Part shown: one piece after another, positions 17,037 through 26,241 of the stretch
Layout: each line of letters starts with the position of its first letter
Position numbering within the stretch: position 1 is the first letter of the stretch
Assembly (NCBI RefSeq): GCF_001545075.1
Contig: NZ_FCOB02000019.1
Span: 1-64,000 of the forward strand
Source: Caballeronia ptereochthonis
Lineage (GTDB): Bacteria > Pseudomonadota > Gammaproteobacteria > Burkholderiales > Burkholderiaceae
DNA length: 64,000 nt
Direction of reading: 5' to 3'
Position numbers and translations under genes: made by a program
The notes under the pieces: generated by a model
Databases searched by the model: none
What the model saw: only the letters and a program-made list of their open reading frames with translations
Told to the model about the DNA's origin: nothing

Positions 17037-17501
17037 ATGACCGAAACTCTGCAACTCGACACCAAAGCCTGGGCGCTGCTGATGGCGCTGCAGGAGGATG
17101 GCCGCGCGCCGCTGAAGACCCTGGCGCTCGCCGCCGGGTTGTCGGTGCCTGCCACGGTGGAACGACTCAAGCGCCTGAAGGACGCCGGCGTGGTGCGTTC
17201 GGTGGGCGCGGAGCTGGACCCGGTGCAAGCCGGCTACCCGGTGCGCGCCATCATCGGCATCACTGTGCAGCAGCCCGGAAAGAAGGCTTTTCTCGACAAG
17301 CTGCGCCGCGCGCCGGAGGTGCTGGAATGTCATCACGTGGCTGGCGCCGACTCCTACATCCTGACCGTGGTGTCCCGCAGCCTCGAACAACTGGAGCGTT
17401 TTCTCGGCTCCATCAACGGATATGGCGAGACCCGCACCTCGATCGTCTTCTCCACCCCCATCCCGCGTCGCGGCCTGGTGGCGCCGGGCTCGTCGCGCTG
17501 A
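17037..17501 (+). CDS. Lrp/AsnC family transcriptional regulator
   Basis: This 154-residue protein has an N-terminal winged HTH (residues ~8-60; GRAPLKTLALAAGLS then PATVERLKRLKDAGVV) and a C-terminal RAM/AsnC effector domain with HHVAGADSYILTVV. It probably senses an amino acid and controls the divergent LysE exporter. AAGGG lies ahead of the ATG. Seven-base inverted repeats follow ~145 bp after its stop. Confidence 0.88.
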   Translation: MTETLQLDTKAWALLMALQEDGRAPLKTLALAAGLSVPATVERLKRLKDAGVVRSVGAELDPVQAGYPVRAIIGITVQQPGKKAFLDKLRRAPEVLECHHVAGADSYILTVVSRSLEQLERFLGSINGYGETRTSIVFSTPIPRRGLVAPGSSR

Positions 17502-17778
17502 CCCGCCGCCAGCCTCTCGACGGCGCTGCGTGGCACCGCTTGTCAGTCAGTCCTTCGACACGATCGCGCGCCTGTGGATGCGGCGTCCTTACCGATATCT
17601 CGCGACGGCGCTCCTGCCTCGAGCCCCGGTTCAACGAGGGTTTACGCCTATCCGCTTTCCGGATAGCTGACCATTTTTGACAGCATTGAATCACCCGCAT
17701 CGACTGCATCACCATGCTTTCCATAGCAGCAGTTTCGCTATGGCGGTGAGACGAACGCACAGGAGTGGAGGCGGCGGA
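17502..17778 (+). promoter_or_regulatory. Intergenic region with a 7-bp hairpin; possible lrp terminator or promoter of the monooxygenase unit
   Basis: At 17648-17666 the sequence CTATCCG-CTTTC-CGGATAG forms a perfect 7-bp stem with a 5-nt loop. A short T run begins ~8 bases later. It could be a weak terminator for the regulator gene or an operator for the downstream unit. The remaining sequence shows no gene. Confidence 0.4.
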
Positions 17779-19113
17779 ATGACGAGAGACGGAAAGATGA
17801 GGCTTGGGCTCTCAATGCGTTATCTGGGCTATCACGTGGCCGCCTGGCGGCATCCGTCCGTGCCCGCGGACGGTGCGCTGAGCTTCGCGCACTTCCTCAA
17901 TACCGCGCGCAAGGCGGAAGCGGCCCATTTCGACATGGTTTTCTTCGCCGATGGCCTCGGCATCCGCGCCAACGACAATCCCAAAGGCTCGCTGGCAAGG
18001 GACATGCGCAACGCGGAACTCGAGCCGCTCACGCTGCTCGCGGCGCTTGCCGCCACGACCAGGCAGATCGGTCTGGTCGCGACGGCGTCGACCACGTATA
18101 ACGAGCCTTTTCACATCGCGCGCAAGTACGCGTCGATCGATCACATCAGCGGCGGCCGCGCGGGCTGGAACGTCGTCACCTCGTGGTCCGACGAGGAAGC
18201 GCAGAACTTCAATCGCAGCGAGACGCTCGCCTATGCGGACCGTTACGAGCGCGCCGACGAGTTCGTCGATGTCGTCAGGGCGCTGTGGAACAGCTGGGAA
18301 GACGACGCCTTTGTCAGGGACAAGGCATCCGGCCTCTTCTACGACGAAGCCAGGCTGCATGTCCCGGATCACAAGGGCAAGCACTTCAGGGTGCGCGGCC
18401 CGCTCAACTCGGCGCGCACGCCGCAAGGGCAGCCGGTCATCGTGCAGGCCGGCGCTTCGGAGGCGGGCCGTCGCCTCGCCGCGCGCTGCGCCGACGTCGT
18501 CTACAGCAACGCGCACGACCTGCAGAGCGCGCAAGACTACTACTTCGATCTCAAGCGCCGGCTCGCCGCTCATGGACGCGAACCGGACGATCTGCTGATC
18601 ATGCCGGGCATCGTGCCGTTCGTCGCCGCCACGCGTCAGGAAGCGCAGGACAAATACGACGAGTTGCAGGAACTGATCCATCCGCTCAGCGGACTGGCGG
18701 CGCTCTATGGCCAGATGGGCGATCTGTCCGGCTATCCGCTCGACGGTCCCGTTCCCGATCCGAGCGACAAGAGACCCGGCAACATCACGAGCATCGCGAA
18801 CAACCTGCTCGAAGTCGCGCGCGCCGAAAACCTGTCGATCCGGCAGTTGTATCAACGCGTCGCGTCGACGTTCGGCGTGCGGCTGCTGATCGGAACGGCC
18901 GCGGACATCGCCGATGAGATGGAGGAATGGTTCAGGAACGATGCCGCCGACGGCTTCAACATCTGCCCTCCGATTCTGCCCGCGGGCATGGACGACATGA
19001 GCGACTTCCTCGTCCCTGAGCTCAGACGACGCGGGCTCTTCCGCACGCGATACGAAGGGACGACGTTGCGCGCCAACCTCGGTCTCAAGCCCAACGTGTT
19101 CAAGCGCAGTTGA
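17779..19113 (+). CDS. FMN-dependent monooxygenase, LLM class (NtaA/SnaA/DszA-like)
   Basis: This 444-residue luciferase-like flavoenzyme uses reduced FMN and oxygen to hydroxylate or cleave small N- or S-containing compounds. The N-terminal LGYHVAAWRHP and EAAHFDMVFFAD segments, the central GGRAGWNVVTSW motif, and VIVQAGASEAGRRLAA mark the NtaA/SnaA/DszA branch. ATG at 17779 follows an AGGAG tract at 17761-17765, with a second GGAG closer to the start. Its stop overlaps the region just before a flavin reductase gene, which would supply FMNH2. Members act on nitrilotriacetate, dibenzothiophene sulfone or pristinamycin precursors. This substrate cannot be read from sequence. Confidence 0.9.
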   Translation: MTRDGKMRLGLSMRYLGYHVAAWRHPSVPADGALSFAHFLNTARKAEAAHFDMVFFADGLGIRANDNPKGSLARDMRNAELEPLTLLAALAATTRQIGLVATASTTYNEPFHIARKYASIDHISGGRAGWNVVTSWSDEEAQNFNRSETLAYADRYERADEFVDVVRALWNSWEDDAFVRDKASGLFYDEARLHVPDHKGKHFRVRGPLNSARTPQGQPVIVQAGASEAGRRLAARCADVVYSNAHDLQSAQDYYFDLKRRLAAHGREPDDLLIMPGIVPFVAATRQEAQDKYDELQELIHPLSGLAALYGQMGDLSGYPLDGPVPDPSDKRPGNITSIANNLLEVARAENLSIRQLYQRVASTFGVRLLIGTAADIADEMEEWFRNDAADGFNICPPILPAGMDDMSDFLVPELRRRGLFRTRYEGTTLRANLGLKPNVFKRS

Positions 19114-19124
19114 GGTTCGACATC

Positions 19125-19643
19125 ATGCAGCAAGCCATCGAGATGGAAGTTCCGGACATGACGCGCGCCTTCCGGAACGCGATGTCGCTGTTCGCGGCGG
19201 GCGTGACGGCCATCACCACGATGCGCGACGGCAAGCCCGCCGGGCTCATCGCGACGTCGGTCTGCAGTCTGTCCTCCGATCCGCCGTCGATCATCGTGTG
19301 CGTGAGCAAGGGCGCCTCCGCGCACGATGCGATCGTCGCGCACGGCAAGTTCGCCGTGAATCTGCTGTCAGTGGATCAATGCGACGTCGTCGACCGGTTT
19401 CGCGAAGCCAAGGGCCACGAACGCTTCGAAGCCGGCCAGTGGACCACGCTCAGGACGGGCGCGCCCGTGCTCGCCGATGCATCCGTCGTGCTCGACTGCA
19501 CACTCGGCCAACGCCATGACGGCTTCACGCATTCGATTTTTATCGGCGTTATTGAACAGATATCCTGTCGGCGGAACGTCGATTCCAGTTGTCTGCTGTG
19601 GCACGCACGCGGCTTCGCGCGCAGCGTGCCGCTATGCGTCTAG
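19125..19643 (+). CDS. Flavin reductase (FMN reductase partner)
   Basis: This 172-residue protein belongs to the flavin-reductase-like (split-barrel) family. The core FAAGVTAITTMRDGKPAGLIATSVCSLSSDPP and the closing LLWHARGFARSV segment are typical. It reduces FMN with NAD(P)H and hands it to the monooxygenase encoded 11 bp upstream. ATG at 19125 is used; a TTG at 19110 overlapping the preceding stop is an alternative. The two genes are translationally close, as in two-component monooxygenases. Confidence 0.88.
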   Translation: MQQAIEMEVPDMTRAFRNAMSLFAAGVTAITTMRDGKPAGLIATSVCSLSSDPPSIIVCVSKGASAHDAIVAHGKFAVNLLSVDQCDVVDRFREAKGHERFEAGQWTTLRTGAPVLADASVVLDCTLGQRHDGFTHSIFIGVIEQISCRRNVDSSCLLWHARGFARSVPLCV

Positions 19644-19761
19644 TACCCGCTTCACGCTTGTCCCGCAATACCTCGTTGATCGAACAGTGGACGCGCAGGT
19701 TCGCGTTTGTGTAATGGCATCCGGCGGCAGTGCCGACCGGCTACGACTGCGAAGGATAAAA

Positions 19762-21051
19762 ATGCTGAACAAAGCCAGCACCATTGACGCTCCCGTCGAG
19801 TCCAGGCCTGCCGCCAACCGGGTGCGGGATGTCATCGCCGCGAACTTCGGCACCTTCTTCGAATGGTTCGATCTGCTCGTGTACGCGATGTTCGCGCTCA
19901 CCGTATCGAAGCTGTTCTTCCCGACCGGCGACGAGCAGTCCGCGCTGCTGCTCAGCCTGCTGACCTTCGCGAGTTCGTTCATCGTCCGTCCGGTCGGCGC
20001 GATCGTGCTGGGCATCATCGCCGACAAGCGCGGGCGGCGCTTCGCCCTGAGCCTCGCGGCTTTCCTGATGCTGTTCGGTACCGCGACGATCGCCGTCGTG
20101 CCGACCTACGACCGCATCGGTCTGCTCGCGCCCGTCGTCCTCGTCGCCGGGCGTCTGTTGCAGGGCTTCTCGGCGGGCGGCGAATTCGGCGCCGCCAACT
20201 CGTTTCTCACCGAGCAGGACAAGAAGCGCATGGCCTTCTTCGGCAGCCTGCAATTCTCGGCGTCGGGCCTGGCCGTGCTGACATCGTCGCTGTTCGCTTA
20301 TGGCGTGAATCACTACCTGTCGCCCGAGCAGATCAATGCGTGGGGCTGGCGGCTGCCGTTCGCGTTCGGCTGCCTGATCGGGCCGATCGGTCTGTATATC
20401 CGGCGCAAGGTGAGCGAGACACCGGCCTTCGAGGAAACGCGTGAGGTCGAGCATTCCCCGCTGCGCGAAACCGCGCAGTCGCACAAGTCCGGCGTGCTGA
20501 TCGGCGCGGTCATCGCGGGTGCGGGCGGACTCGCAAGCTTCATGAACATCTACATGCCGACCTTCGCGATCAACAATCTCGGCGTCAGCAAGGATGCGGC
20601 ATTCGTCTCGGCCACCCTGAGCGGCGTGGTGTGCGTCGCGTTCCCGATGATCGGCGGCATCGCGGCGGACCGCTTCGGCACCGTCAGGGTCATGCGCATC
20701 GCGCTCGTCTCGGGCATGGTGCTGATCCTGCCGCTCTTTTACATGCTGACGCGCGCGCCCGGTCCGGCCACGCTGATCGCCTTCCAGTGCATCCTGTCGC
20801 TGGTGTTCTACAGCTTCTATTACTCGCCGGTCGGTTCGCTGCTGTCGCAACTGTTTCCGGCTTCATGCCGCACGACGGGCGTGTCGCTCGCCTACGTCAT
20901 CGCGATGACCTTGTTCGGTGGTCTGACGCCGGTCGTGACGAGCCTGCTGGTGAAGTCGACCGGCAGCATCATGTCGCCCGCCTGGTATGTGATCGTGGTC
21001 TCGGCGCTGGCGCTGTACGGCCTGCGCGCGAGCAGAAAGCGCGTTGTCTGA
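19762..21051 (+). CDS. MHS-family MFS symporter
   Basis: This 429-residue, 12-helix proton symporter is of the metabolite:H+ symporter group (ProP, KgtP, ShiA relatives). The N-terminal FGTFFEWFDLLVYAMFA and the loop GIIADKRGRR are diagnostic, as is the GRLLQGFSAGGEFG segment. ATG at 19762 has GAAGGAT upstream. It lies between the monooxygenase pair and an FAD amino-acid-type oxidoreductase, so it probably imports their substrate: a small carboxylate, betaine or amino acid, judging by the family. Confidence 0.9.
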   Translation: MLNKASTIDAPVESRPAANRVRDVIAANFGTFFEWFDLLVYAMFALTVSKLFFPTGDEQSALLLSLLTFASSFIVRPVGAIVLGIIADKRGRRFALSLAAFLMLFGTATIAVVPTYDRIGLLAPVVLVAGRLLQGFSAGGEFGAANSFLTEQDKKRMAFFGSLQFSASGLAVLTSSLFAYGVNHYLSPEQINAWGWRLPFAFGCLIGPIGLYIRRKVSETPAFEETREVEHSPLRETAQSHKSGVLIGAVIAGAGGLASFMNIYMPTFAINNLGVSKDAAFVSATLSGVVCVAFPMIGGIAADRFGTVRVMRIALVSGMVLILPLFYMLTRAPGPATLIAFQCILSLVFYSFYYSPVGSLLSQLFPASCRTTGVSLAYVIAMTLFGGLTPVVTSLLVKSTGSIMSPAWYVIVVSALALYGLRASRKRVV

Positions 21052-21094
21052 CCGAATCCGAGCCCAATCACGTCCGCACGATGGAGACATTGCG

Positions 21095-22360
21095 TTGAAT
21101 CACGAATTGCCGAAACAGGTGTCCGTCGCCATCGTCGGCGGCGGGATCATCGGAGTCAGCTGCGCGCTCGCACTGGCGCGCAAGGGCGTCGACGTCGCCG
21201 TATTCGAAAAGGGAACCGTCGCCGGCGAACAGTCGTCGCGCAACTGGGGATGGATTCGCAGCGTCGGACGCGATGTCAAGGAACTTCCCTTGTCGATGCT
21301 CGCCAACGACATCTGGAAGGACATCCAGTCGCAGATCGACGTCGGCTATCGTCCGACGGGCCTCGCGTACCTCGCCGCGTCGGAGGGCGAGATCGCCGGT
21401 CATGAGTCGTGGCTCGAAGCGGCGCGCGATACGGGCGCGCGAGCGCGCCTGCTCGGCAAGGCGGAACTGACGCGCCTCATTCCCGTATCGAAGCGGCCAT
21501 GGGCAGGCGCGTTGTACAGCGAGTTCGATGGCGTCGCCGAGCCGCTCGCGGCGACGCGCGGCATCGCCGCGCTGGCCGTCGCCAGCGGAGCGCGCATTTT
21601 CGAGGGCTGCGCGGTGCGAGGACTCGATGTATCCGCGGGACGCGTATCAGGCATCGTCACCGAGCGCGGGCTCGTGAAATGTCCGGACGTCGTGCTCGCG
21701 GGCGGCGCATGGTCACGTCTCTTTTGCGGCAATCACTCGATCGAGTTTCCGCAACTCAAGGTGCACGCGTCGGTTCTGCAGACCGCGCCTATCGACGCGG
21801 GACTGGAAGTGACGATCAACGGCGGCGACTTCACATGCCGCAAGCGCAGCGACGGCGGATACACGGTGTCGAAGCTGGGCGCGTCGGTGGCGGACCTCAC
21901 GCCCGACAGCATCCGGCTCAGCGCGAAATTCATGCGCGCGTGGCTGAACGAGCGCAAGTATCTGAAGCTCAGGATCGGCAGAAGGTTCTTCGACGAGTTG
22001 ACGATTCCGCGTCGCTTCGCCCTCGATCGACCGTCGCCGTTCGAGGCGTGCAGAACGCTCGATCCGAAGGCCAATCTCGGCATGCTGAACGACGCGCTGG
22101 ACCGGCTGAAGAAGACGTTCCCGAGTTTCTCTGGCGCATCGATCACGCGTGCATGGGCCGGCATGATCGATGTCACGCCCGATGCGCTGCCCGTGATCTC
22201 GAAGGTGACTGGCCTGCCGGGCTTCCATCTGGGATCCGGGTTCTCGGGACATGGCTTCGGCATCGGGCCCGCCGCCGGACGCGCGCTCGCGGAACTCGTG
22301 ACCGGCGACCGTCCGGGCGTCGATCTGGCCGACTTTGCCCTGGAGCGGTTTTCCTCATAG
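21095..22360 (+). CDS. FAD-dependent amino-acid/amine oxidoreductase (DadA/glycine-oxidase-like)
   Basis: This 421-residue DAO-family flavoprotein has an N-terminal dinucleotide fold AIVGGGIIGVSCALALAR near residues 10-27 and the closing SGFSGHGFGIGPAAGRALAEL block. It would oxidise a secondary amine or amino acid. The conserved start of the fold points to TTG at 21095, which has GGAGA seven bases upstream. The frame is open further upstream but overlaps the symporter gene. The NWGWIR motif after the FAD fold is typical of gamma-glutamylputrescine oxidase-like and DadA-like members. It is the last enzyme of the unit starting at 17779. Confidence 0.87.
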   Translation: MNHELPKQVSVAIVGGGIIGVSCALALARKGVDVAVFEKGTVAGEQSSRNWGWIRSVGRDVKELPLSMLANDIWKDIQSQIDVGYRPTGLAYLAASEGEIAGHESWLEAARDTGARARLLGKAELTRLIPVSKRPWAGALYSEFDGVAEPLAATRGIAALAVASGARIFEGCAVRGLDVSAGRVSGIVTERGLVKCPDVVLAGGAWSRLFCGNHSIEFPQLKVHASVLQTAPIDAGLEVTINGGDFTCRKRSDGGYTVSKLGASVADLTPDSIRLSAKFMRAWLNERKYLKLRIGRRFFDELTIPRRFALDRPSPFEACRTLDPKANLGMLNDALDRLKKTFPSFSGASITRAWAGMIDVTPDALPVISKVTGLPGFHLGSGFSGHGFGIGPAAGRALAELVTGDRPGVDLADFALERFSS

Positions 22361-22402
22361 GATGGTGGCTTCTTTTCGCGCAACGGAGCCACTGTCACGC
22401 AC

Positions 22403-23320
22403 ATGAATATCCGGCAACTCGAAGCATTCCAGACCACGATGAAGGTGGGAACGATGATCGGCGCGGCAGACTTGCTCGGGCTGTCGCAACCGTCGGTGAG
22501 CCGCCTGATCAATGAACTGGAGCGCGCGCTGGGCGTCACGCTGTTCAATCGGGCCAACGGCAGGCTCGTGCCGACACCGGAAGCCAGGATGATTCACGAT
22601 CAGGTCGAGCAGACGATCCGCTCCTACGAGCGCATTTCCGAGCTCGCCGCGGACGTCCGCAAGATGCGCGTGGGAAGCATCTCGATCGCCTGCATGCCAG
22701 CGCTCGGCATCACCTTCATGCCCGCCGTGATCGCCCGCTTCCGCGAAGCGCATCCCGAAGTCGACATCTCTCTGGACGTGCAGATGTCGAGCAAGATCGA
22801 GGACTGGATCGCCGCGCAGCAGATCGATTTCGGGCTGGCGGAAGTGCCCGCCGACGACACTGAACTGGCCGTCGATGAGTTCTGTAACGTGCCCTACTAC
22901 GCCGTCATGAAGAAGGGGCACGAACTATCGAGGAAAGCCGTGCTGTCGCCATCGGACTTCGAGGGGCGGACGTTCATATCGATGACGGGGCATTACCAGC
23001 CCCGGCCACACGTCGATCGCTTCTTCGAAAGTCACGACGTAAGCCGGATCACGCGCATCGACACATCGCTTTCGCATTCCACCTGCGAAATGGCGGCGCT
23101 GGATCTCGGCATCGGCTTCGTCGATCCGTTCAGCGTTCACGCCTATCTGGAGCGGGTCGACGCGCGGCCGGTCGATCCTTGCATCCGGTTTCGCGCCGGG
23201 CTGCTGTACCCCAAGCATCGTCCGCTGTCGAAGGTCGGACGAACCTTTGTGTCCTTCATGAAGGAGTTCAGGGACCGATGGGTCGCCGAGGTCGCCGCCC
23301 GATGCCGGCCAGCATCCTGA
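22403..23320 (+). CDS. LysR-type regulator (NocR/OccR-like)
   Basis: This 305-residue LysR protein opens MNIRQLEAFQTTMKVGT with an N-terminal HTH (LLGLSQPSVSRLINELE) and an effector domain containing CMPALGITFMPAVIARFRE. The layout resembles the NocR/OccR subgroup that senses opines or amino-acid derivatives. It is 42 bp downstream of the oxidoreductase and in the same direction. It may therefore sit at the end of the unit it controls, although divergent placement is more usual. That subgroup affinity and the DadA-like neighbour both point to an amino-acid-type effector. Confidence 0.87.
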   Translation: MNIRQLEAFQTTMKVGTMIGAADLLGLSQPSVSRLINELERALGVTLFNRANGRLVPTPEARMIHDQVEQTIRSYERISELAADVRKMRVGSISIACMPALGITFMPAVIARFREAHPEVDISLDVQMSSKIEDWIAAQQIDFGLAEVPADDTELAVDEFCNVPYYAVMKKGHELSRKAVLSPSDFEGRTFISMTGHYQPRPHVDRFFESHDVSRITRIDTSLSHSTCEMAALDLGIGFVDPFSVHAYLERVDARPVDPCIRFRAGLLYPKHRPLSKVGRTFVSFMKEFRDRWVAEVAARCRPAS

Positions 23321-23340
23321 CGATGCAACTCCTCGCTCGA

Positions 23341-24612
23341 TCACTTCGCCGACACCAGATGCGGCAGAAACTGAGGAATGTGCGGGAAGAAGATGATCAG
23401 CAGCAGGTCGATCACGAGCGCAAGAATGAACGGCAGAATCGCGCGTGTCGCCTTCTCCACCGACACGCCGCCGATCGACGCCGCCGTGAACAGACAGAAA
23501 CCGATCGGCGGGAGATTGATGCCGATGGCCGAGTTGATCAGCACGATCACGCCGAACACGATCGGATCGATATGCATCTGCACCACGAGTGGCAGGAACA
23601 CCGGAATCACCACCGCGATGCTTGAAATCGTCTCGAGCACGGTATGCGCCGCGATCAGGAACAGGTTGATCAGGATGAGCAGCACGATCGCGCTCGTGGT
23701 GATCGACAGAAAGCTGTTCGCGACATGCAGAGGAATCTGCGCCTCGATCAGATAGCGGCCGAGCACGAACGCGAGCCCGAGCAGAAAGGACACGCGCGTC
23801 GTGTTCACCGAGGTGCGCACGAGGATGTCCTTGAAGTGCGAGAGCTTGAGTGTGCGGAAGATGAACGCGCTCACCAACGTCACATAAACGGCCGCCACGA
23901 CGCCCGCTTCCACCGGTGTAAAGATGCCGCCAAGAATGCCGCCCAGGATGATGACCGGCGTCAGCAGCGCCCAGAACGCCTCGCGGAAGGTCTTCCACAG
24001 CTTGCGCGCATCGAACGGCTCGACCGCGCTGTAGTTGTGGCGCACGGCGGTCACGTAGTTCACGATCATGAATGACGCGACCACCAGCAGCATCGGAATG
24101 ATGCCCGCGATGAACATCGTGCCCACCGACACGTTGGCCGTGTACGCGTAGACCAGCATGCTCATCGACACGGGTGAAAGCAGCCCGAGCGAACCCGCCG
24201 CGGATTGCAGCGCCACCGCGAACGCGCGGTTGTAGCCCTTCTTCACCATGCCGGGGATCATCACGGAGCCGATCGCGGCCGTGTCCGCCGTGGCGGAGCC
24301 GGACAGGTCCGCGAAGAACATGCTCGCGACGATCGTCACCTGCCCGATGCCGCCGCGCATGAAACCGACCAGCGCCTGCGAGAATTCGATGATGCGTTTC
24401 GACACGCCGCCCGAATCCATGATCGCACCCGTCAGCATGAAGAACGGAATCGCGAGCAGGCCGACGTTGTTGAGATTGGAAAAGAGTTGCTGCGGAATCA
24501 CGAGCAGCGGCGTGCCGTTGATCGACAACGCGAGCGTCGCCGCGATGCCGATGCAGATGGCCACCGGCACGCCGAGCCCGAGCAGCCCTGCTCCAAAAAC
24601 GATTGCCCACAT
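23341..24612 (-). CDS. TRAP transporter large membrane subunit (DctM)
   Basis: This 423-residue integral membrane protein, with ~12 helices, is of the DctM family: NNVGLLAIPFFMLTGAIMDSGG, then FFADLSGSATADTAAIGSVMIPGM, and later GGIFTPVEAGVVAAVY. It forms the sodium-driven transport channel with DctQ. It is the third gene of a dctP-dctQ-dctM operon, 10 bp after dctQ, with AGGATAAACATC before the ATG. The stop is 20 bp from the convergent LysR gene. Confidence 0.93.
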   Translation of the reverse strand: MWAIVFGAGLLGLGVPVAICIGIAATLALSINGTPLLVIPQQLFSNLNNVGLLAIPFFMLTGAIMDSGGVSKRIIEFSQALVGFMRGGIGQVTIVASMFFADLSGSATADTAAIGSVMIPGMVKKGYNRAFAVALQSAAGSLGLLSPVSMSMLVYAYTANVSVGTMFIAGIIPMLLVVASFMIVNYVTAVRHNYSAVEPFDARKLWKTFREAFWALLTPVIILGGILGGIFTPVEAGVVAAVYVTLVSAFIFRTLKLSHFKDILVRTSVNTTRVSFLLGLAFVLGRYLIEAQIPLHVANSFLSITTSAIVLLILINLFLIAAHTVLETISSIAVVIPVFLPLVVQMHIDPIVFGVIVLINSAIGINLPPIGFCLFTAASIGGVSVEKATRAILPFILALVIDLLLIIFFPHIPQFLPHLVSAK

Positions 24613-24622
24613 GATGTTTATC

Positions 24623-25210
24623 CTAGAGGTGTTCGGACACGCCCTCGACCATCGTGGCGTTGCTCTGCGCCTGCGGCGCGAGATGCGAGACGACGATTCG
24701 CACCAGCGAATGGAACGCGAGCAGGCCGCCGCACACGGGAATCGAGAGATACGGGTAGACCATCGAGATCGGAATCGACGCGGCGGTTTCGGTGCCCATC
24801 AGCGCGAGCATATCCGAGCCATACGCGACGAACACCGCGCCGAGCGCGAGAATCGCGCAATCCGTGAAGTCGTTGAGCAGCGGCGCGAGCGGCGCGGGCA
24901 CGCGACCGGCCAGCACGCGCACTTCCGGATGGGCGCGCAGCTTCACTCCCGCCGCCGCGCCGAGACACGTGAGCCACACGAACAGATAAGCCGAGACTTC
25001 ATCGGACCACGACAGCGAATCGTGCAGCACGAAGCGGAAGATCACGCCGAGACCGGCCACGATCACCGCTCCGAGCAGCAGGCAGCTGCAGACGAACAGA
25101 TTGATCTTCAGCACGATGTCGTCGACGAACATCAAGCCGCGCGCGAGCTTTTCCATGCGAGTCACCTCCGCTGCCTGCATTTTGCCTTTGCCGTCATGCG
25201 CGTCCATCAT
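24623..25210 (-). CDS. TRAP transporter small membrane subunit (DctQ)
   Basis: This 195-residue, four-helix membrane protein is of the DctQ family, recognised by VIFRFVLHDSLSWSDEVSAYLFVWLTCLGAA. It bridges the large subunit and the loaded binding protein. Its ATG overlaps the dctP stop as ATGA (25210-25207), so translation is coupled. The first ~18 residues before MEKLARGL are polar; an internal start there (25156) is possible. Confidence 0.9.
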   Translation of the reverse strand: MMDAHDGKGKMQAAEVTRMEKLARGLMFVDDIVLKINLFVCSCLLLGAVIVAGLGVIFRFVLHDSLSWSDEVSAYLFVWLTCLGAAAGVKLRAHPEVRVLAGRVPAPLAPLLNDFTDCAILALGAVFVAYGSDMLALMGTETAASIPISMVYPYLSIPVCGGLLAFHSLVRIVVSHLAPQAQSNATMVEGVSEHL

Positions 25211-26241
25211 TTCGATGCGACCGCCGAAGTCTGCTTGGCCGCGTTCATTTCCTGGTAGAGCGCCGGCCCGTCCGGAATCTTCGTGATGAGCTCCTCACGC
25301 GCGGCCTTGGTCGCTTCGGCCCACGGCGCGGTGTCGACCACGGTCACCTGAATGCCCTTGGACTTCATCGTCGCGATCGCGGCGTCGTACTCGCGCTTGT
25401 ATTCCTTCAGGTCGAAATCGGCGGCGATCCTGGCAGATTCCTGGAATGCCTTCTGATCCGCCGGCGAGAGCTTGTCCCACGAGGCCTTGCTCATCGCCAG
25501 CACGACCGGCAGATAGTTCACGTGCGTCACATAGAAATGCTTGGCGACATCGGAAAACTTGTCCTGAACGAACTGCTCCGGCGAGGTGTCCGCGCCATCG
25601 ACGAGACCTTGCGAAAGCGCGAGAAACAACTGGTTGTACGCAAGCGGCGTCGGGTTCGCGCCGAGCGCCTTGTAGCCCGCGATATAGCCCGGGCTCTGCA
25701 TCACGCGCACCTTGAGGTCCTTCATGTCGGCAAGCGATGTCACGGGGCGCCTGGTCGTGAAGAGATTGCGCTCGCCCACCGCGAGCCACGTCAGGCCGAT
25801 CATGTTGACCGGCTTCATCATGTCGAGATACTTGCGTCCGACCGGACCCTGCAGCACGCGATTCGCCTCGTCCATGCTGGAGAAGAGATACGGCATGTCG
25901 AAGATCTGCCACTGCTTGATGGTGTTGTCGATCGGCGCCTGCGCGGAGATCATCAGGTCCTGCGTGCCCGTGCGCAGCGCCTGCGTCATCTGCACTTCGC
26001 CGCCGAGTTGCGATTGCGGGAATAGCTGGATTTCGACATGCCCGTGCGTGCGCTGTGCGACTTCCCTGGCGAATACCTGCGCCGTCAGCTGATAGTGATT
26101 GTCGGGCGCCAGCGTATGGCCGAGCTTCATGACGACCTTGTCCTGCGCGATCGCACTGGGCGATGCCGTCACGCACAACGCGGCGAGCGCCGCGCTCATC
26201 GCCATGCGCAGCATGCTCTGCGCTTTGAAAAGCGAATTCAT
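25207..26241 (-). CDS. TRAP transporter periplasmic solute-binding protein (DctP)
   Basis: This 344-residue secreted protein has a signal peptide (cleavage near SAIA/QDK, residue ~31) and a DctP-family body: LGHTLAPDNHYQLTAQVFA, then FPQSQLGGEVQMTQALRTGTQDL. The LKVRVMQSPGYIAGYKALGANPTP segment contains the conserved arginine that usually clamps a carboxylate. It therefore probably binds an organic acid. AAGGAGAC precedes the ATG at 26241. The operon is divergent from a CoA-thioester degradation operon, which suggests the imported acid is activated there. Confidence 0.92.
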   Translation of the reverse strand: MNSLFKAQSMLRMAMSAALAALCVTASPSAIAQDKVVMKLGHTLAPDNHYQLTAQVFAREVAQRTHGHVEIQLFPQSQLGGEVQMTQALRTGTQDLMISAQAPIDNTIKQWQIFDMPYLFSSMDEANRVLQGPVGRKYLDMMKPVNMIGLTWLAVGERNLFTTRRPVTSLADMKDLKVRVMQSPGYIAGYKALGANPTPLAYNQLFLALSQGLVDGADTSPEQFVQDKFSDVAKHFYVTHVNYLPVVLAMSKASWDKLSPADQKAFQESARIAADFDLKEYKREYDAAIATMKSKGIQVTVVDTAPWAEATKAAREELITKIPDGPALYQEMNAAKQTSAVASK

